A stretch of 64,000 nt of DNA, from NCBI GenBank assembly GCA_977006965.1, contig OZ345385.1, forward strand, positions 1,674,001 to 1,738,000, written 5' to 3'. The DNA is from Phymatolithon calcareum. Taxonomy: Eukaryota; Rhodophyta; Florideophyceae; Hapalidiales. How positions within the stretch are numbered: position 1 is the first letter of the stretch; each line of letters begins with the position of its first letter. Of this stretch, positions 54,299 through 64,000 are shown piece by piece. The position numbers and the translations under genes were made by a program. The notes beneath the pieces were generated by a model. The model searched no databases, had not been told where the DNA came from, and saw only the letters and a program-made list of their open reading frames with translations.

Positions 54299-54444
54299 AA
54301 AGATGCCATCGAAGACGTGATAAAGGGCCTCGCGAAGGACAGACTCTCCAAGGAAGACAGTGCCTGGACTAAGCGAGCACTCGACGAGCTCCTAACCATG
54401 TTTCAGGCTGTGGTCAAGTAAGGACTGCGACATTGTCGCTGCGG
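54299..54444 (+). mobile_element. LINE G C-terminal fragment
   Basis: The segment encodes GKDAIEDVIKGLAKDRLSKE and then ELLTMFQAVVK with a stop at 54419-54421. ELLTMFQAVDK and the following bases recur at 59185-59230, which leads into the LINE G 3' UTR. It joins directly to the 5' side of NB-ARC copy 3. Confidence 0.55.
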
Positions 54445-55087
54445 AAAATAGGGAACCGTTTGTTTGTGGAAGGAACCAAGCAGATTCCAGCAAAACAATC
54501 TGCTGAAATGCTTAGATCAAAAATTTTTACAATGGAAGGAGACCGTCTCGAATTGATGAGGAGAGGAGTATCCCGTATGACAAGACGAGCGAGCTACCAG
54601 CAATCCTGAAACTTCCGAAGGTGAAGCACAGACAATTAGCGCCTCAGTACATCTGCGGAAGATTTCCGCAGGTGTCAACAAAAAGCACGGTGAAAAATTA
54701 GGAAACCGAGCTCTACAGTATATGGAAACGCTGAAACACAATCTGTCAAGATATGAACTCAAACGAGACAACAAACTCCATACCGAGAGTATTCTTAGCG
54801 AGCTCTTACTATTCAGCAAGACCATCATCGAGTGCATAGAATACGAAGAAGGACTGCTCTGAAATCAAGAACAAGAAATTTCGTAGATGTCCCTTAGGAC
54901 ACGAAGCCTACCAGCGGGAACACAAACAGCCAACGCATAAGAACATCACACAGTAGGTAGGACGATCTGGGATCCAAACTTTACCCACCGCATATAGCAG
55001 ACGATAAGTTTCAACGGTCTACACACTGGAAGGTAGTAACTGAGGAAGCCTTGCCCGTATATTCTCAAGACTGTGAGGCTTTATTAA
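54445..55087 (+). mobile_element. LINE D copy, plus strand, decayed
   Basis: Frame-broken pieces match the LINE D C-terminus (EGDRLEL, LPAIL.LPKVKHRQL, FPQVST). The end has GAGGAAGCCTTGCCC and a GGCTTTATTAAAA tail, the reverse complement of the D tail at 4300-4400. Several frameshifts make it an old copy. Confidence 0.65.
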
Positions 55088-55244
55088 AAAACTACTCGCC
55101 GCGCCGACAGTGCGGATTCAACATGCGTATGATACTTAGTAGGTGAAGGAGTTGCGCTCTTGGTCTGCGCCCACTTCCTGCACTTACGTCAACAGCTTTT
55201 CCTCACCTCCAAAAAAAAGGAAAGCAGTAGACTAATACTCGTAG

Positions 55245-55398
55245 ATGTGCATAGAGCACTTGTTGGGAGAGAAATACGAATCAAGGATATTCTGAATAGT
55301 CAAACTACGTGAGCTTAGAAAATCGTGAGAAAGCGTCCCTGTTACTCTTGAAGAGAGTCTTTGGGAGCTTTTAAAATAAATCAACACATATCCCCTGT
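55245..55398 (+). mobile_element. LINE B 3' end
   Basis: It contains the RALVGREIRIKDILNSQTT region and the complete LINE B 3' UTR and tail. It closely matches 21110-21262. No TSD was found. Confidence 0.75.
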
Positions 55399-55479
55399 TA
55401 GGTCAGGTGCAACACAGCACAGGAACAAGATGTGCCTCCAGAAAGAAGCTAAAGGATTGTTGGAAGACAAAAGTGCTGT

Positions 55480-56337
55480 AATGAAATTATTGAGTAGGCA
55501 AGAGCCCTTACCATGGGCTCACGTGAGCCCTGGAATGTAAATCAGTGGTACGAAAGGTGGCGGAATCAATTGAGTGGACAGTTCAAGAAAAACAGTTGTA
55601 GATTTTATAATCCAAGTTTATTTAAAGGCTCCATGGGCTTCCGAAGATATGGGAAGGCTTCATCAGATGCTACTAGCCTTTTTGCAGCTCGCGAAACGCC
55701 CAGAAGAAGGGCGGACTGGAAAACTAAGGATCCAAGGTGATCCTATCTTAGTCCTCTAGAAGATTAGAAGCGCCTCGACAAAGCAGATGAGTATTCTGGG
55801 AGAGATGAAGACATTAAGGAGGCAACCAAGGACATAGAGTGCCTCAAGAAATATGAAGATTTGCAGCAAGCTCTCGATAAAGCCAAGGAGGGCTCAGTGT
55901 CAAAGAAAGGGCGACGAAAAGAAATAATTGAGTTATGGGCAGAGGAAGAAGAGGGAAGATCGCTCGAGATACCAACTGATTCGAACAATCTACCGATGGT
56001 TCTCCGCGTAAGAGAAAGGTCTACACGGTTGCGATGCCTACGGTTGATATGCAATAGAGCACCTCTTTGGAGAAAATCAGTACTTGGTGCATACTTTGGT
56101 GTCACAGCCGTGATTGAGCTGGTCGCGCTCCAACGCATTCTATCTTCATCCAAGATTAGTCCTGAAATTGAATATGAATGTAAGCGACTCACTGGAGCAC
56201 TTGTTGGGAGAGAAAGACGAATCAAGGATATACTGAATAATCAAACTACGTGAGCTTAGAAAATCGTGCGAAAGCGGCCCTGTTACTCTGCAAGAGAGGC
56301 CTTGGGAGCTTTTAAAATAAATCAGCACATATGCCCC
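55480..56337 (+). pseudogene. LINE B ORF2 C-terminal module, best copy
   Basis: After a LINE D tail insertion, the 130-codon frame (55861-56253) reads through the LINE B C-terminus without a stop. It includes RLRCLRLICNRAPLWRKSVL, AYFGVTAVIELVALQRIL and YECKRLTGALVGRERRIKDI. The 3' UTR and tail follow to 56337. This copy defines the module used to recognise the other B fragments. No RT core is present. Confidence 0.75.
55610..55770 (-). mobile_element. LINE D tail insertion in LINE B
   Basis: The block TTTATTTAAAGGCTCC followed by GGGCTTCCGAAGATATGGG matches the LINE D 3' UTR at 31480-31630 in the same orientation. The T-run is decayed and no clear TSD remains, so it is older than the insertion at 31474. 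Confidence 0.7.
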
Positions 56338-56394
56338 CCTAGAAGATTGTTGAGTCTTGGGCTCAATCGCATTTCGCATTGTCGTGTGCGAATC

Positions 56395-56765
56395 AATCTA
56401 GGCCTTCTTCGTTCTCCATGGGTTCTATGAGTTTCTTGCTAAATATGAAGAGCTCATCTAGTCCTTTACTGGTTCCAATCCTTTTTCTCTTTCATGGTTG
56501 GACCCTGCTAATGTGGGCTCAAGGATCACCACATGCTCTCTAGTTCTGTTTCAGTCATACTTGTTCGCATCTGTGTGTATTTGCCACAGCCATGCTGCAG
56601 CGCGAGGTGCCTGGGCTTCATCTTGGGGAACTTGAGGATTGCCGGTAATTCTCTTGTCTTATCGTACGAAATCTTAGCTTTCCGATTCGATTCAAGGAGA
56701 TCTCATTCCATTGCCAAAATTTTCGGATATGCTTTACAGCTTCACCAAATTGTTCCCTGATAAGC
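56395..56765 (-). mobile_element. LINE D C-terminal fragment, minus strand
   Basis: The segment parallels 4505-4870. Both share TTCTTCGTTCTCCATG, GAGCTCATCTAG, the CTTGGGGAACTTGAGGATTG block and the TATGCTTTACAGCTT block. The frames are broken. It is an older relative of LINE D. Confidence 0.65.
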
Positions 56766-56917
56766 CTCAATTAATGCAGTTCGAGAGGGTTCACAATTTA
56801 AGCTATGAGGGTGCACTCATCAGGTATGCTGTATTACGCATTACAGCATTGTTGTACACCTGTCAAGTTGTTTGAATCGCGTTATACGCAGTCGAGTTCC
56901 CGCGCAACCGCGATGCG

Positions 56918-57193
56918 ATGAATTCGCGACCGAACAAGTTTTACGGACCACGAGACGTCGCGGTTGTTCTTGCTGGTTCGATTCACGCGCTGCGTTCAAG
57001 GAGACGAAGTATCGTGGGCGCGTTATTTGCGCGTGTTTGGCGTGATACGTCTTTGTTTCGTGCTTTTGTCATGCAAGTTTGGATTTGGAACGGTCTCTGT
57101 TTGTCGTTCACTTTACGCGGCAATTGCAACGGAATGACTTATTATCGCAATTGCGGACGCGAGCTCTATTTTAAAGTTTTTATTGCTGATTAG
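56918..57193 (+). CDS. Hypothetical 91-residue basic protein
   Basis: The frame runs from ATG to TAG, is rich in Arg and aromatic residues, and has many CG-containing codons unlike the surrounding LINE DNA. Residues 40-65 (LFARVWRDTSLFRAFVMQVW) are moderately hydrophobic. I do not recognise the family. It lies in a stretch between LINE D and segment Y that shares nothing with other parts of the window, so a host gene or exon is possible. Confidence 0.3.
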   Translation: MNSRPNKFYGPRDVAVVLAGSIHALRSRRRSIVGALFARVWRDTSLFRAFVMQVWIWNGLCLSFTLRGNCNGMTYYRNCGRELYFKVFIAD

Positions 57194-58129
57194 GTTCTTC
57201 TTTTTATGTTCTACGAATCATTCCTAGGACCGAAAATATGTGTCGCGGATTTGCTTGGCGCGCTTCCGCCCACTTCACGCACGCCATTAATTCGAAGCTC
57301 CTGGTCTAACGCGAGCTGTTCTGTGGCGCCTGTTCAATTGTAAGTTACGATTCGCGTTCGGCCGGTGTGAAGGAGTAAGGTGTATCAACGTGTCCTTAGT
57401 TTTGGAGGATACAGAGGATATCGCAAGTAAAATGTTGTTTTTCATTGCAACTGTTTTTTCAGCTCTTCCCATGGGGAGCTATGGCTATTCGTCTCATCGC
57501 TCGAGTTCTATCGGAGCACCTTTGGTCCTCGCGGATCGAAGTCAGAGCATTTGTAGTTTGGGACTTAACACAGTCTCAATCGACATGGAACTCATCAAGT
57601 TTGCCGTATAGTAAGGTAAAGGAGCACCGCATTCGGTGAAATTTCTCCGTATCCCAAAACGTTGTAACGGCTCCATCTGTAAAATGCCGATTGGCAGCGT
57701 TACTACATCTAATAATCTCTGCTGGGACGAGAAGCTGGAGAAACTGAAGTGCACAGCCCAGCGCCATGTGTAAACGGCACTCAAAAAGTGCCGCTTCAAT
57801 GAACTCATTCACGAATGAGTAGATGCTCCTTGTAGTCCAATGTCATATTGCTGTTCTTATCGCAAGCCGTAGCTCGATTGCAATATATGTTTCAATTCAA
57901 GAAAGTGCACAAGAAAAAATGATCTATTGGGGAGCGAAGACCGTTCTGTAACAGTGAAAATTGGTGCCACCCCTGCTCCTTAGTCTCCATCAAATTCCTT
58001 GAATGTGGGGTGATTTAAGGCTCTTCACCCGTTCCCGGGTCTCTACTTAGCACTTCGAAGTGGGGGTTAGTCGCGAGAAAAGTAGCGCCTTCAACGAACC
58101 ATGCAACTACCGTCGTGTTGTTTGGACAT
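57194..58129. other. Stretch with weak coding candidates
   Basis: A 73-codon plus-strand frame (57390-57611) and overlapping minus-strand frames of 78-88 codons (57542-57812) lack motifs. No repeat family seen elsewhere in the window is present. Confidence 0.35.
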
Positions 58130-58725
58130 AACATAAAGAGACAATACTCATCAAGCGCCACAGTAGGCATGACAAGGAAGGATATATCCACAGAAAATGC
58201 ATCAGGCTTCTAAAAGCAATCATCCGGCTAGTATACGAGTACGTCCACATATAAAACCCGACAAAAGCCAAGTAGTGAGAGAGAAGTGAAAGTTCAATGA
58301 ATATCGCAATGATTCTGTTTGGAAAGTGGACAGGGCGGCACCGGAGAAGATAAATGAAGCAATTTCAAATAGAGCAATGGAAGTTCCGCCGATAGCACCT
58401 ACTCTCAAAGAGAGCACGAAGAATGCACAGGTTTTGGCAGAGACAATCGAGGCTGAGGCAGATATGGTCTTCCGCGCCAAGCAGCGAGGATGAAAGAAAG
58501 CAGGCACAGAATTCTCTGAGCAAGATTTATTGCAGGTCCCTTTCAAAAATTCCGCCGATTTTGATAGAAGAAACGGGCAGTCAAGGATCATGGGCATTTA
58601 AAACATTCAACAGCATCCTGAGAAAGCCCACATTAACCCTCACAAAGGAGAAAATGTGGCCATTGACGAGATACATTACTACGTTATAATGATAAAAGCA
58701 ACTGAAATTTCGAGTCTAGTAGAAT
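58130..58725 (+). pseudogene. LINE H ORF2 C-terminal fragment (segment Y)
   Basis: The segment matches 19545-20255 (GMTRKDISTENASGF-type start through the NVAIDEIHYYVIMIKATE-like end), with more frame changes. The RT boxes lie outside the duplicated part. Confidence 0.6.
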
Positions 58726-58727
58726 GC

Positions 58728-59071
58728 TATTCATTTATTCATTCATTTTGCGTATTCCCCTTCTGGGGCTAGCAACACTTTGATGGCCTAAGCATCTCTC
58801 ATCACAGTCTATTTGCTGCAATTTTGACTGCTTCTTGCACGTCGAGGTCCGGGACGTCCTCAAAGATTGACTCTGGGATTGGTAGGAAGTGAAGTAACCC
58901 TTGACGTAATGTTCGAGAGACTGCACCATTCCATGTCGGTACACGAAGCTCAGCGAAGAAACTTGTAGCTTCCCTAGAGCCTTCTAGGCCTCCTGAGTTT
59001 GCTTTTCGGGAGTCATCCTTTCGCAATAGAATGCCAAGGAAGGTGCCGACTTTCTGCAAGTCGGACCTCAT
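58728..59071 (-). pseudogene. LINE I ORF2 C-terminal tail
   Basis: The 89-codon frame (59071-58802) has KVGTFLGILLRKDDSRKANS, PTWNGAVSRTLRQGLLHFLP and a final VQEAVKIAANRL. The 3' end faces LINE H tail to tail, as at 20256. No RT core is present. Confidence 0.55.
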
Positions 59072-59184
59072 GGTAATTTCTCAACAAATCTACTTCATTA
59101 TGACTCTTCCCCCGAAGAGCACTTGAAAGGAATGACTGGACAAGTCTCACACATGCAAACGTCAGATTGCTCAAGGCGATCGTC

Positions 59185-59458
59185 GAGCTCCTAACCATGT
59201 TTCAGGCTGTGGACAAGTAAGGACTGCCCGCAACTTGAAATCGCAGCGTGTCACAGGACAGGGGAGTAACTTTCCCCCTCGAGGTCCCGAAGGAGACCAG
59301 AGGTGGGTTTTTGTAGTCCACCTAATCTTGTTACACCAATAAGAAAAGAAAACCCCTCCATAGACAGAATCTAGCCAAAACCTCTTGGCCTTAGGAAAGT
59401 TGCCCCGAGCGTCAGCAGATGCGTTGGTAACTTTTAAATAAAAATATATCTTTCTTCT
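59185..59458 (+). mobile_element. LINE G copy, 14-bp TSD
   Basis: TCAAGGCGATCGTC lies at 59171-59184 and 59459-59472. The insert begins with the last LINE G codons (ELLTMFQAVDK, stop), continues through the GAGGTCCCGAAGGAGACCAG UTR block and ends in a TCTTTCTTC-type tail. The empty site is seen in X near 20936. Confidence 0.92.
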
Positions 59459-59725
59459 TCAAGGCGATCGTCCAGTTCCGCGAATTTCGACGTTTAGTCC
59501 TCGATAATCAGAGCCGTTGTTTTTTATTTTTATTTGTAACTATGTAGTTGAGTTTTTAAAGCCCTCAGGAACACTCTTAAGACTGTACGGGAGCGGCTTT
59601 CTAGTCACCATACGGTAACGATAGCCTGTGTCTCATGTTTCTTTCATTTTACCTGTTAGACTCTGGAACCTAATACGGACGCTTGTAGGACATTCTGTCT
59701 CCTCAATTTCGCACATGACTTGCTT

Positions 59726-60835
59726 ACACATTTCGGCTAGCGCACCAGACCCTTTCGCAGGTACCTGAAGTTTCATACCTCGGGATATAGCTGCTCCCGT
59801 ACAGCCTTAGAAGTGTTAATGAAGTCTTTCAAATAAACAACTAAACAGTTGCAAAAAAATACCTCGGGATATCTCTAGGACCAACCGGAATTACGGCCAC
59901 AAGCACAATCAGGAGCATAAAAAACGCCAAAGCAGCGGTACACCAACTGAAGCCACTTGGGGTGTTCATTCGGGGGATAAAAATCAGGAAAGCGATACGT
60001 ATCTACAAGTCACTGATCCAAGCAGGGTGGGAATAAGCTCTCCATCTCACACCGTGGACTTCAGAAGTACAAGAAGCTATCAAAGAAGTAGAAAGAACCA
60101 TTTTCGTCCAAGTATTCGGTGGTACTGCAAGTGGAAGGATCGAGCGGCTCCGGCTTCTGTGCAAGATCCCGCCACCAGAACACAGGAGTGAAATATTAGC
60201 ACTGCGGATGCTGCGACGAGGAAAGGCAAGGAAGTTGGCTATCCTATCCAAGCCGAGGGAAGAGCGAAACTTCAAAGAACTGCAGTGAGCAAGTCGCGAT
60301 ATTGCCGCGATGCTGCAACAAGAACAGTTCACAGTCCCCTTCAAACATATGCAGGAAGGGAAATCTCCAGGCCAACTCCGACGAATACTGTTCGCTAACG
60401 AAGGCACGAGGCTCGAAACAGGAAGAAAGAGGATAATACCGTGCGACAAAGCGGATGAGATCCCGGACATCCTCAGATTTGACGAGGTGAGACATCGACA
60501 GCTGGCCATAAAATACACAAGCGGAAGATTCCCTCAAGTGAGCACGACGCTAATATCGAATACATTCGGAACGGCAGCAGAGCGCCACCTGGAGACCGTA
60601 CGCATTAACCTAGCAAAGTATGAACTGGACCCCGGAGAGATGTTAAGAACCGAAAGAGCATTAGACTCCATACTACTCTACAGCGTCACCGTAATTGACA
60701 ATATGGAGAACGACGAGTCCCTGTATTAGCGACGAGGCGATATATTAGAATGAACAATTACGAAACGCTGCTCCCGCACAGTCTTAGGAGTGCTGATGAG
60801 GGCTTTCAAATAAACAACTAAACAGTTGCAAAAAA
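59726..60835 (+). mobile_element. LINE A, plus strand, nested, 13-bp TSD
   Basis: ACATGACTTGCTT lies at 59713-59725 and 60836-60848. The element starts in the RT thumb region (ISLGPTGITATSTIRSIKNA-like) and continues through the RRRGKARKL region. It ends with a clean 139-codon frame (60310-60729) finishing ENDESLY, then the UTR and A-run. The only large lesion is the 70-bp self-type insertion at 59789. Confidence 0.9.
59789..59858 (+). mobile_element. 70-bp LINE A tail inside LINE A, 14-bp TSD
   Basis: ATACCTCGGGATAT lies at 59775-59788 and 59859-59872. The insert is the last 70 bp of the LINE A 3' UTR with an A-run. It is the innermost of four insertion levels. Confidence 0.93.
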
Positions 60836-61643
60836 ACATGACTTGCTTGAACGGGCTCGTCTTCCATCAGTAAAAAACCTCCAGGCAGAGCGACCTCGCT
60901 TCAGTGTTGCGCTTGCTTCTACGCTGCTGTCCCGGTGGGGACTCTTGTTCGTGAAGAGGTTTACCCACTGGTACACAGGCGCCTTGCGATCTTCGGGCGA
61001 TAGCAACCTCTTTCGAGGATCAACTTGCGCAGCATCTTACTTGGTGCTCGTCCAGGGCTTTGTTATCTTCGAGTGGTGACATTTTCAACTACGACAACCT
61101 TGCACAGGCGAGGCGTCATTCCTCTTACCGAGTTTTTGCTCGGTTTCACGAATGTTGCCAGCTTCAAGCGCTACTTCAGGCATAGCATTCTCGGCCTGTG
61201 GGCGGCGCGAGTACTTGATTTATGCCACCGAATTTCGCAAAAATCGCTTGAATTTGCGACAACGGCAGTCGGGCAGGTTCTTCGGCAACTCGCGTTCTCA
61301 TCTTCTTCATGCACGCGTTCACGATTGCGCGGAGCTTCCTTTCATCGAAGACTGCCAAATGATACGGGGGGGCTGCTGACGTCCCCAGTTTTGACTGCTC
61401 CGGAGCGCCTTGGGCGACTTTAGCGACATCCCGGGTCAATCAGAGCCGTTGTGCTTAACACAGCACATGTACTGGTTTATATAGATACCTGGACAAGTAC
61501 AACTTCCATCATGATGAACGCCCACAATATGCTACATTCGCGAATAACACGCTCGTTAACTCGCTCTTTCAAGAAACCATATTCCGTTTCCTCAATTCCT
61601 CTGCACCGACTCTTCGTAAACGTCTGAAAACCTTCGACACGGA

Positions 61644-61770
61644 AGCATCCGGCTTTGGTCTCACAATGATTGCATGAGTACACACTGTTGCGAATTGCGC
61701 AAAGACGCGAACGGAAAACATTCTTAGTGGGACAAAAGTCTTTTAAGGCTTGATCGATGAACGTGCGCCA
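61644..61770 (+). pseudogene. NB-ARC/WD40 gene 5' fragment (segment Y)
   Basis: This matches 21451-21585, with EASGFGLTMIA then a stop. The start codon is changed to ACG. Upstream leader similarity extends to about 61500. Confidence 0.5.
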
Positions 61771-61811
61771 GGTCGCCAATACTAAAGTGATGGATGCTTG
61801 ACGCGGAAGTG

Positions 61812-61865
61812 AAGAAATATAGTGTTTTTAAAAGTTAAAAAATATGTCTTTCTTCTTCTTGTCCT
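61812..61865 (+). mobile_element. 54-bp LINE G-like tail, 7-bp TSD
   Basis: GGAAGTG lies at 61805-61811 and 61866-61872. The insert is TTTTAAAAGTTAAAAAATAT with a CTTTCTTCTTCTTG tail, like the ends at 59430-59458. X has the empty site at about 21617. Confidence 0.75.
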
Positions 61866-61901
61866 GGAAGTGTAGGACAAATGCTGTAATGTGCTTTCTA
61901 A

Positions 61902-62510
61902 TCGCACAGCGTCCACCAGAGAAGCTGCAGCTCAATTAAACACAAATGGAGGGCCATATGCACTTCGCAAAGCTTAAAAATAGTATCTTTGTTAATTAGT
62001 CACCCGTCGTGAAGGAAATATTCGCGAGGTGCCAGTACAGTGATCGCCGTCAAATCCAAGTTGACTTCAGACTGGTTAGCGCTATGCATTGAGGTCCCGA
62101 ATGAAACTAGAGGTGGATTTTTGTACTCCACTGAATCGTGTAACACAAACAAAAAAGAAAGTCTTCCATATGCAGAATCCAGCCAAGCCCTCTTGGCCCT
62201 AGGAAAGTTGCCCCAAGCGTCAGCAGTTGCGATGGTAACTTTTATATAAACATGTATGAACCAGCTCCGTGAATGTATTGGGATTGGGGAAAACGAAGAC
62301 AACTTTCTAGAACCAGAAAATAATTGTGTTTGTCGAGCCCGTAGACCACACACTGAGAAACAATATGTGCCTAGAGAGCGTGCTAAACACAAAGGAGGCT
62401 CTCAATGTGAACAAGAAATGAAGTCAGGCGTCTGCTGCACAGTGCAGAGCAATCATGAGATGAAAGCCGTGGCCGTGGAAGTGATGGACGGCGTACGGCA
62501 AAGGTTTCGC
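61902..62510 (+). repeat. Left arm of 609-bp near-perfect inverted repeat
   Basis: The arm pairs base for base with 64000-63392; only one difference was noticed (C at 62438 against its partner). It includes a LINE G tail at 62090-62254 and part of segment Y. Its left limit is set only by the window edge of the other arm. Confidence 0.95.
62090..62254 (+). mobile_element. LINE G 3' end replacing segment Y sequence
   Basis: The GAGGTCCCGAATGAAACTAG block, the CCCTCTTGGCCCTAGGAAAG block and the TAACTTTTATATAAA end match 59280-59440. Compared with X, about 180 bp (21832-22010) of host sequence is missing at this point. Confidence 0.75.
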
Positions 62511-63391
62511 AGACTCGATCTCAGCACAGTGCACATGAGAAATATTGCAAGAAACATCTACAGAGCATTGTACTAACGAGCTTGCAGACAAACGAGCCGC
62601 GTGAGACCGGCGAGCGTCCTGTAGGACGAGGATCCTCTTCCCGCAACAGATCTAACATCGATGAGGATCATCATCATCATGGTAAACACAATTTTTGTGC
62701 AACGCAAACTACGTGGAAGGTTAAAATCTTCAACGTCATCTTGTAACAAACTGTTCAATCATATGTTTGTTGATGATTGCTCCAAAATTTACTGTAGCAT
62801 AATATCAATATACTGTAGGTGTGGACTCTGTCTGTTCAAGCTCTGGACAAGACAGATTGGTCTTCTCCCGTACAGGCGACTGTGAAATTGTTCAATTCAA
62901 TCGATATATCGCTATTATTGCGCTCATCCCGTGCGCGACTCACTATCACCTAGTCCTCGATCACCAGAACCGTTGTGCTGTAGAGACATTGCGCGCAGGA
63001 TCACATGTACTTGAGCGATCCATGACAAGTGCGCCAAACTGGGAGATTTAAACCATTTGAATGACCTAACGCACAACTGAGAACCTGGGACTGTACTGTA
63101 CGGAAGCAGATGACCGCATGCCCTTGGACAAGATAATGCATCCGTTATCCTTCGAAAAGGAGACTTAAAGTGTGCTACACCCCGAAGGCACTCTACACGG
63201 GGACAGTATAAGCTATCTCGTCGACAGTTTCCAAGAACTAGGATCTGTGCGCGCGTATTTGAGCCCAGAATGCGTTTCGTGCCAAAACTGGTCTTTCACA
63301 CACATTGAATTCCTTAAGGTATCCATGGTGGCTACAGTGCACCCGGTGCTAGGACTGCTTCGGAGTGCACGTGCAGGAAATAACAAGATGA

Positions 63392-64000
63392 GCGAAACCT
63401 TTGCCGTACGCCGTCCATCACTTCCACGGCCACGGCTTTCATCTCATGATTGCTCTGCACTGTACAGCAGACGCCTGACTTCATTTCTTGTTCACATTGA
63501 GAGCCTCCTTTGTGTTTAGCACGCTCTCTAGGCACATCTTGTTTCTCAGTGTGTGGTCTACGGGCTCGACAAACACAATTATTTTCTGGTTCTAGAAAGT
63601 TGTCTTCGTTTTCCCCAATCCCAATACATTCACGGAGCTGGTTCATACATGTTTATATAAAAGTTACCATCGCAACTGCTGACGCTTGGGGCAACTTTCC
63701 TAGGGCCAAGAGGGCTTGGCTGGATTCTGCATATGGAAGACTTTCTTTTTTGTTTGTGTTACACGATTCAGTGGAGTACAAAAATCCACCTCTAGTTTCA
63801 TTCGGGACCTCAATGCATAGCGCTAACCAGTCTGAAGTCAACTTGGATTTGACGGCGATCACTGTACTGGCACCTCGCGAATATTTCCTTCACGACGGGT
63901 GACTAATTAACAAAGATACTATTTTTAAGCTTTGCGAAGTGCATATGGCCCTCCATTTGTGTTTAATTGAGCTGCAGCTTCTCTGGTGGACGCTGTGCGA
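63392..64000 (-). repeat. Right arm of 609-bp inverted repeat (runs off window)
   Basis: This is the reverse complement of 61902-62510, and it continues past the window end. The 881-bp spacer (62511-63391) is unique segment Y sequence. The arm carries the minus-strand copy of the LINE G tail at 63648-63812. Confidence 0.95.

Larger units (their letters stand above)
59521..61437 (-). mobile_element. LINE A-related element, 15-bp TSD, hosting nested insertions
   Basis: AATCAGAGCCGTTGT lies at 59506-59520 and 61438-61452. The left edge is a T-rich tail and a LINE A-like 3' UTR in minus orientation. Minus-strand frames at the right (61439-61176: IVNACMKKMRTRVAEEP and SQIQAIFAKFGGI) could be an ORF1-type segment. 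The empty site is present in X near 20985. A 1110-bp LINE A sits inside it. Confidence 0.8.
58130..63391 (+). repeat. Segmental duplication, copy Y
   Basis: This is colinear with 19545-25440. Y carries its own insertions (LINE G at 59185, a nested LINE stack at 59521-61437, tails at 61812 and 62090). It preserves the empty sites for several X insertions. The similarity stops at 63391, where an inverted copy of 61902-62510 begins. Confidence 0.85.

Noticed and set aside
62000-62392. 130-codon frame present twice (also 63510-63902)
   Set aside because: The two copies are simply the two arms of the inverted repeat. The frame crosses a LINE G tail and has no motif, so it is not evidence of a conserved gene.
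1-64000. CRISPR arrays, bacterial operons, rRNA or tRNA genes
   Set aside because: No regularly spaced direct repeats of CRISPR type, no operon-like coding density and no recognisable structural RNA were seen. The repeats found are transposon-related.

Overview
The window looks like a repeat-dominated piece of a eukaryotic nuclear genome with few or no introns. Nearly every long reading frame belongs to a retrotransposon, a DNA transposon or a decayed gene copy. No bacterial operon, CRISPR array, rRNA or tRNA was recognised. The chromodomain Gypsy element, many non-LTR (LINE) families, APAF1-like NB-ARC/WD40 genes and a GT14-type glycosyltransferase fit an alga (red alga possible) or another protist. 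That assignment is an inference of low to moderate confidence. LINE family letters A to I are working names used only here.

Layout. 0-7 kb: LINE fragments, a pogo-like DNA transposon (1426-2683), and an unrecognised minus-strand gene (3316-5355) split by a LINE with a 14-bp target-site duplication (TSD). 7.3-12.55 kb: a nearly intact, young Ty3/Gypsy element with two LTRs. 12.6-16.1 kb: a gene remnant and LINE copies. 16.1-17.6 kb: a palindrome-rich promoter region with a BRK-like gene. 19.5-25.4 kb (segment X): a segmental duplication whose partner (segment Y) lies at 58.1-63.4 kb. 28.0-30.95 kb: a region bounded by inverted arrays of a CAGTGTCACTAA motif. 31.2-35 kb: NB-ARC/WD40 pseudogene copy 1. 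36.1-38.8 and 40.8-44.3 kb: two direct copies of a 2.6-kb unit carrying a GT14-like pseudogene, the second hit by a hAT element. 44.4-46.7 kb: NB-ARC/WD40 copy 2, with the longest host-type frame (677 codons). 48-50.8 kb: a second, truncated Gypsy element. 51.2-54.3 kb: NB-ARC/WD40 copy 3 on the minus strand, interrupted by LINE F. 54.3-56.8 kb: LINE pile-up. 58.1-64 kb: segment Y with insertions nested four deep, ending in a near-perfect inverted repeat that runs off the window.

Two themes stand out. First, insertions can be ordered in time, because many carry perfect TSDs and the X/Y duplication supplies empty sites; several are only 49-77 bp of LINE 3' end. Second, the host-type genes are a decaying family of NLR-like NB-ARC/WD40 receptors with an unassigned helical N-terminal region, beside duplicated GT14-like genes. 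No complete functional pathway can be assembled from this window.
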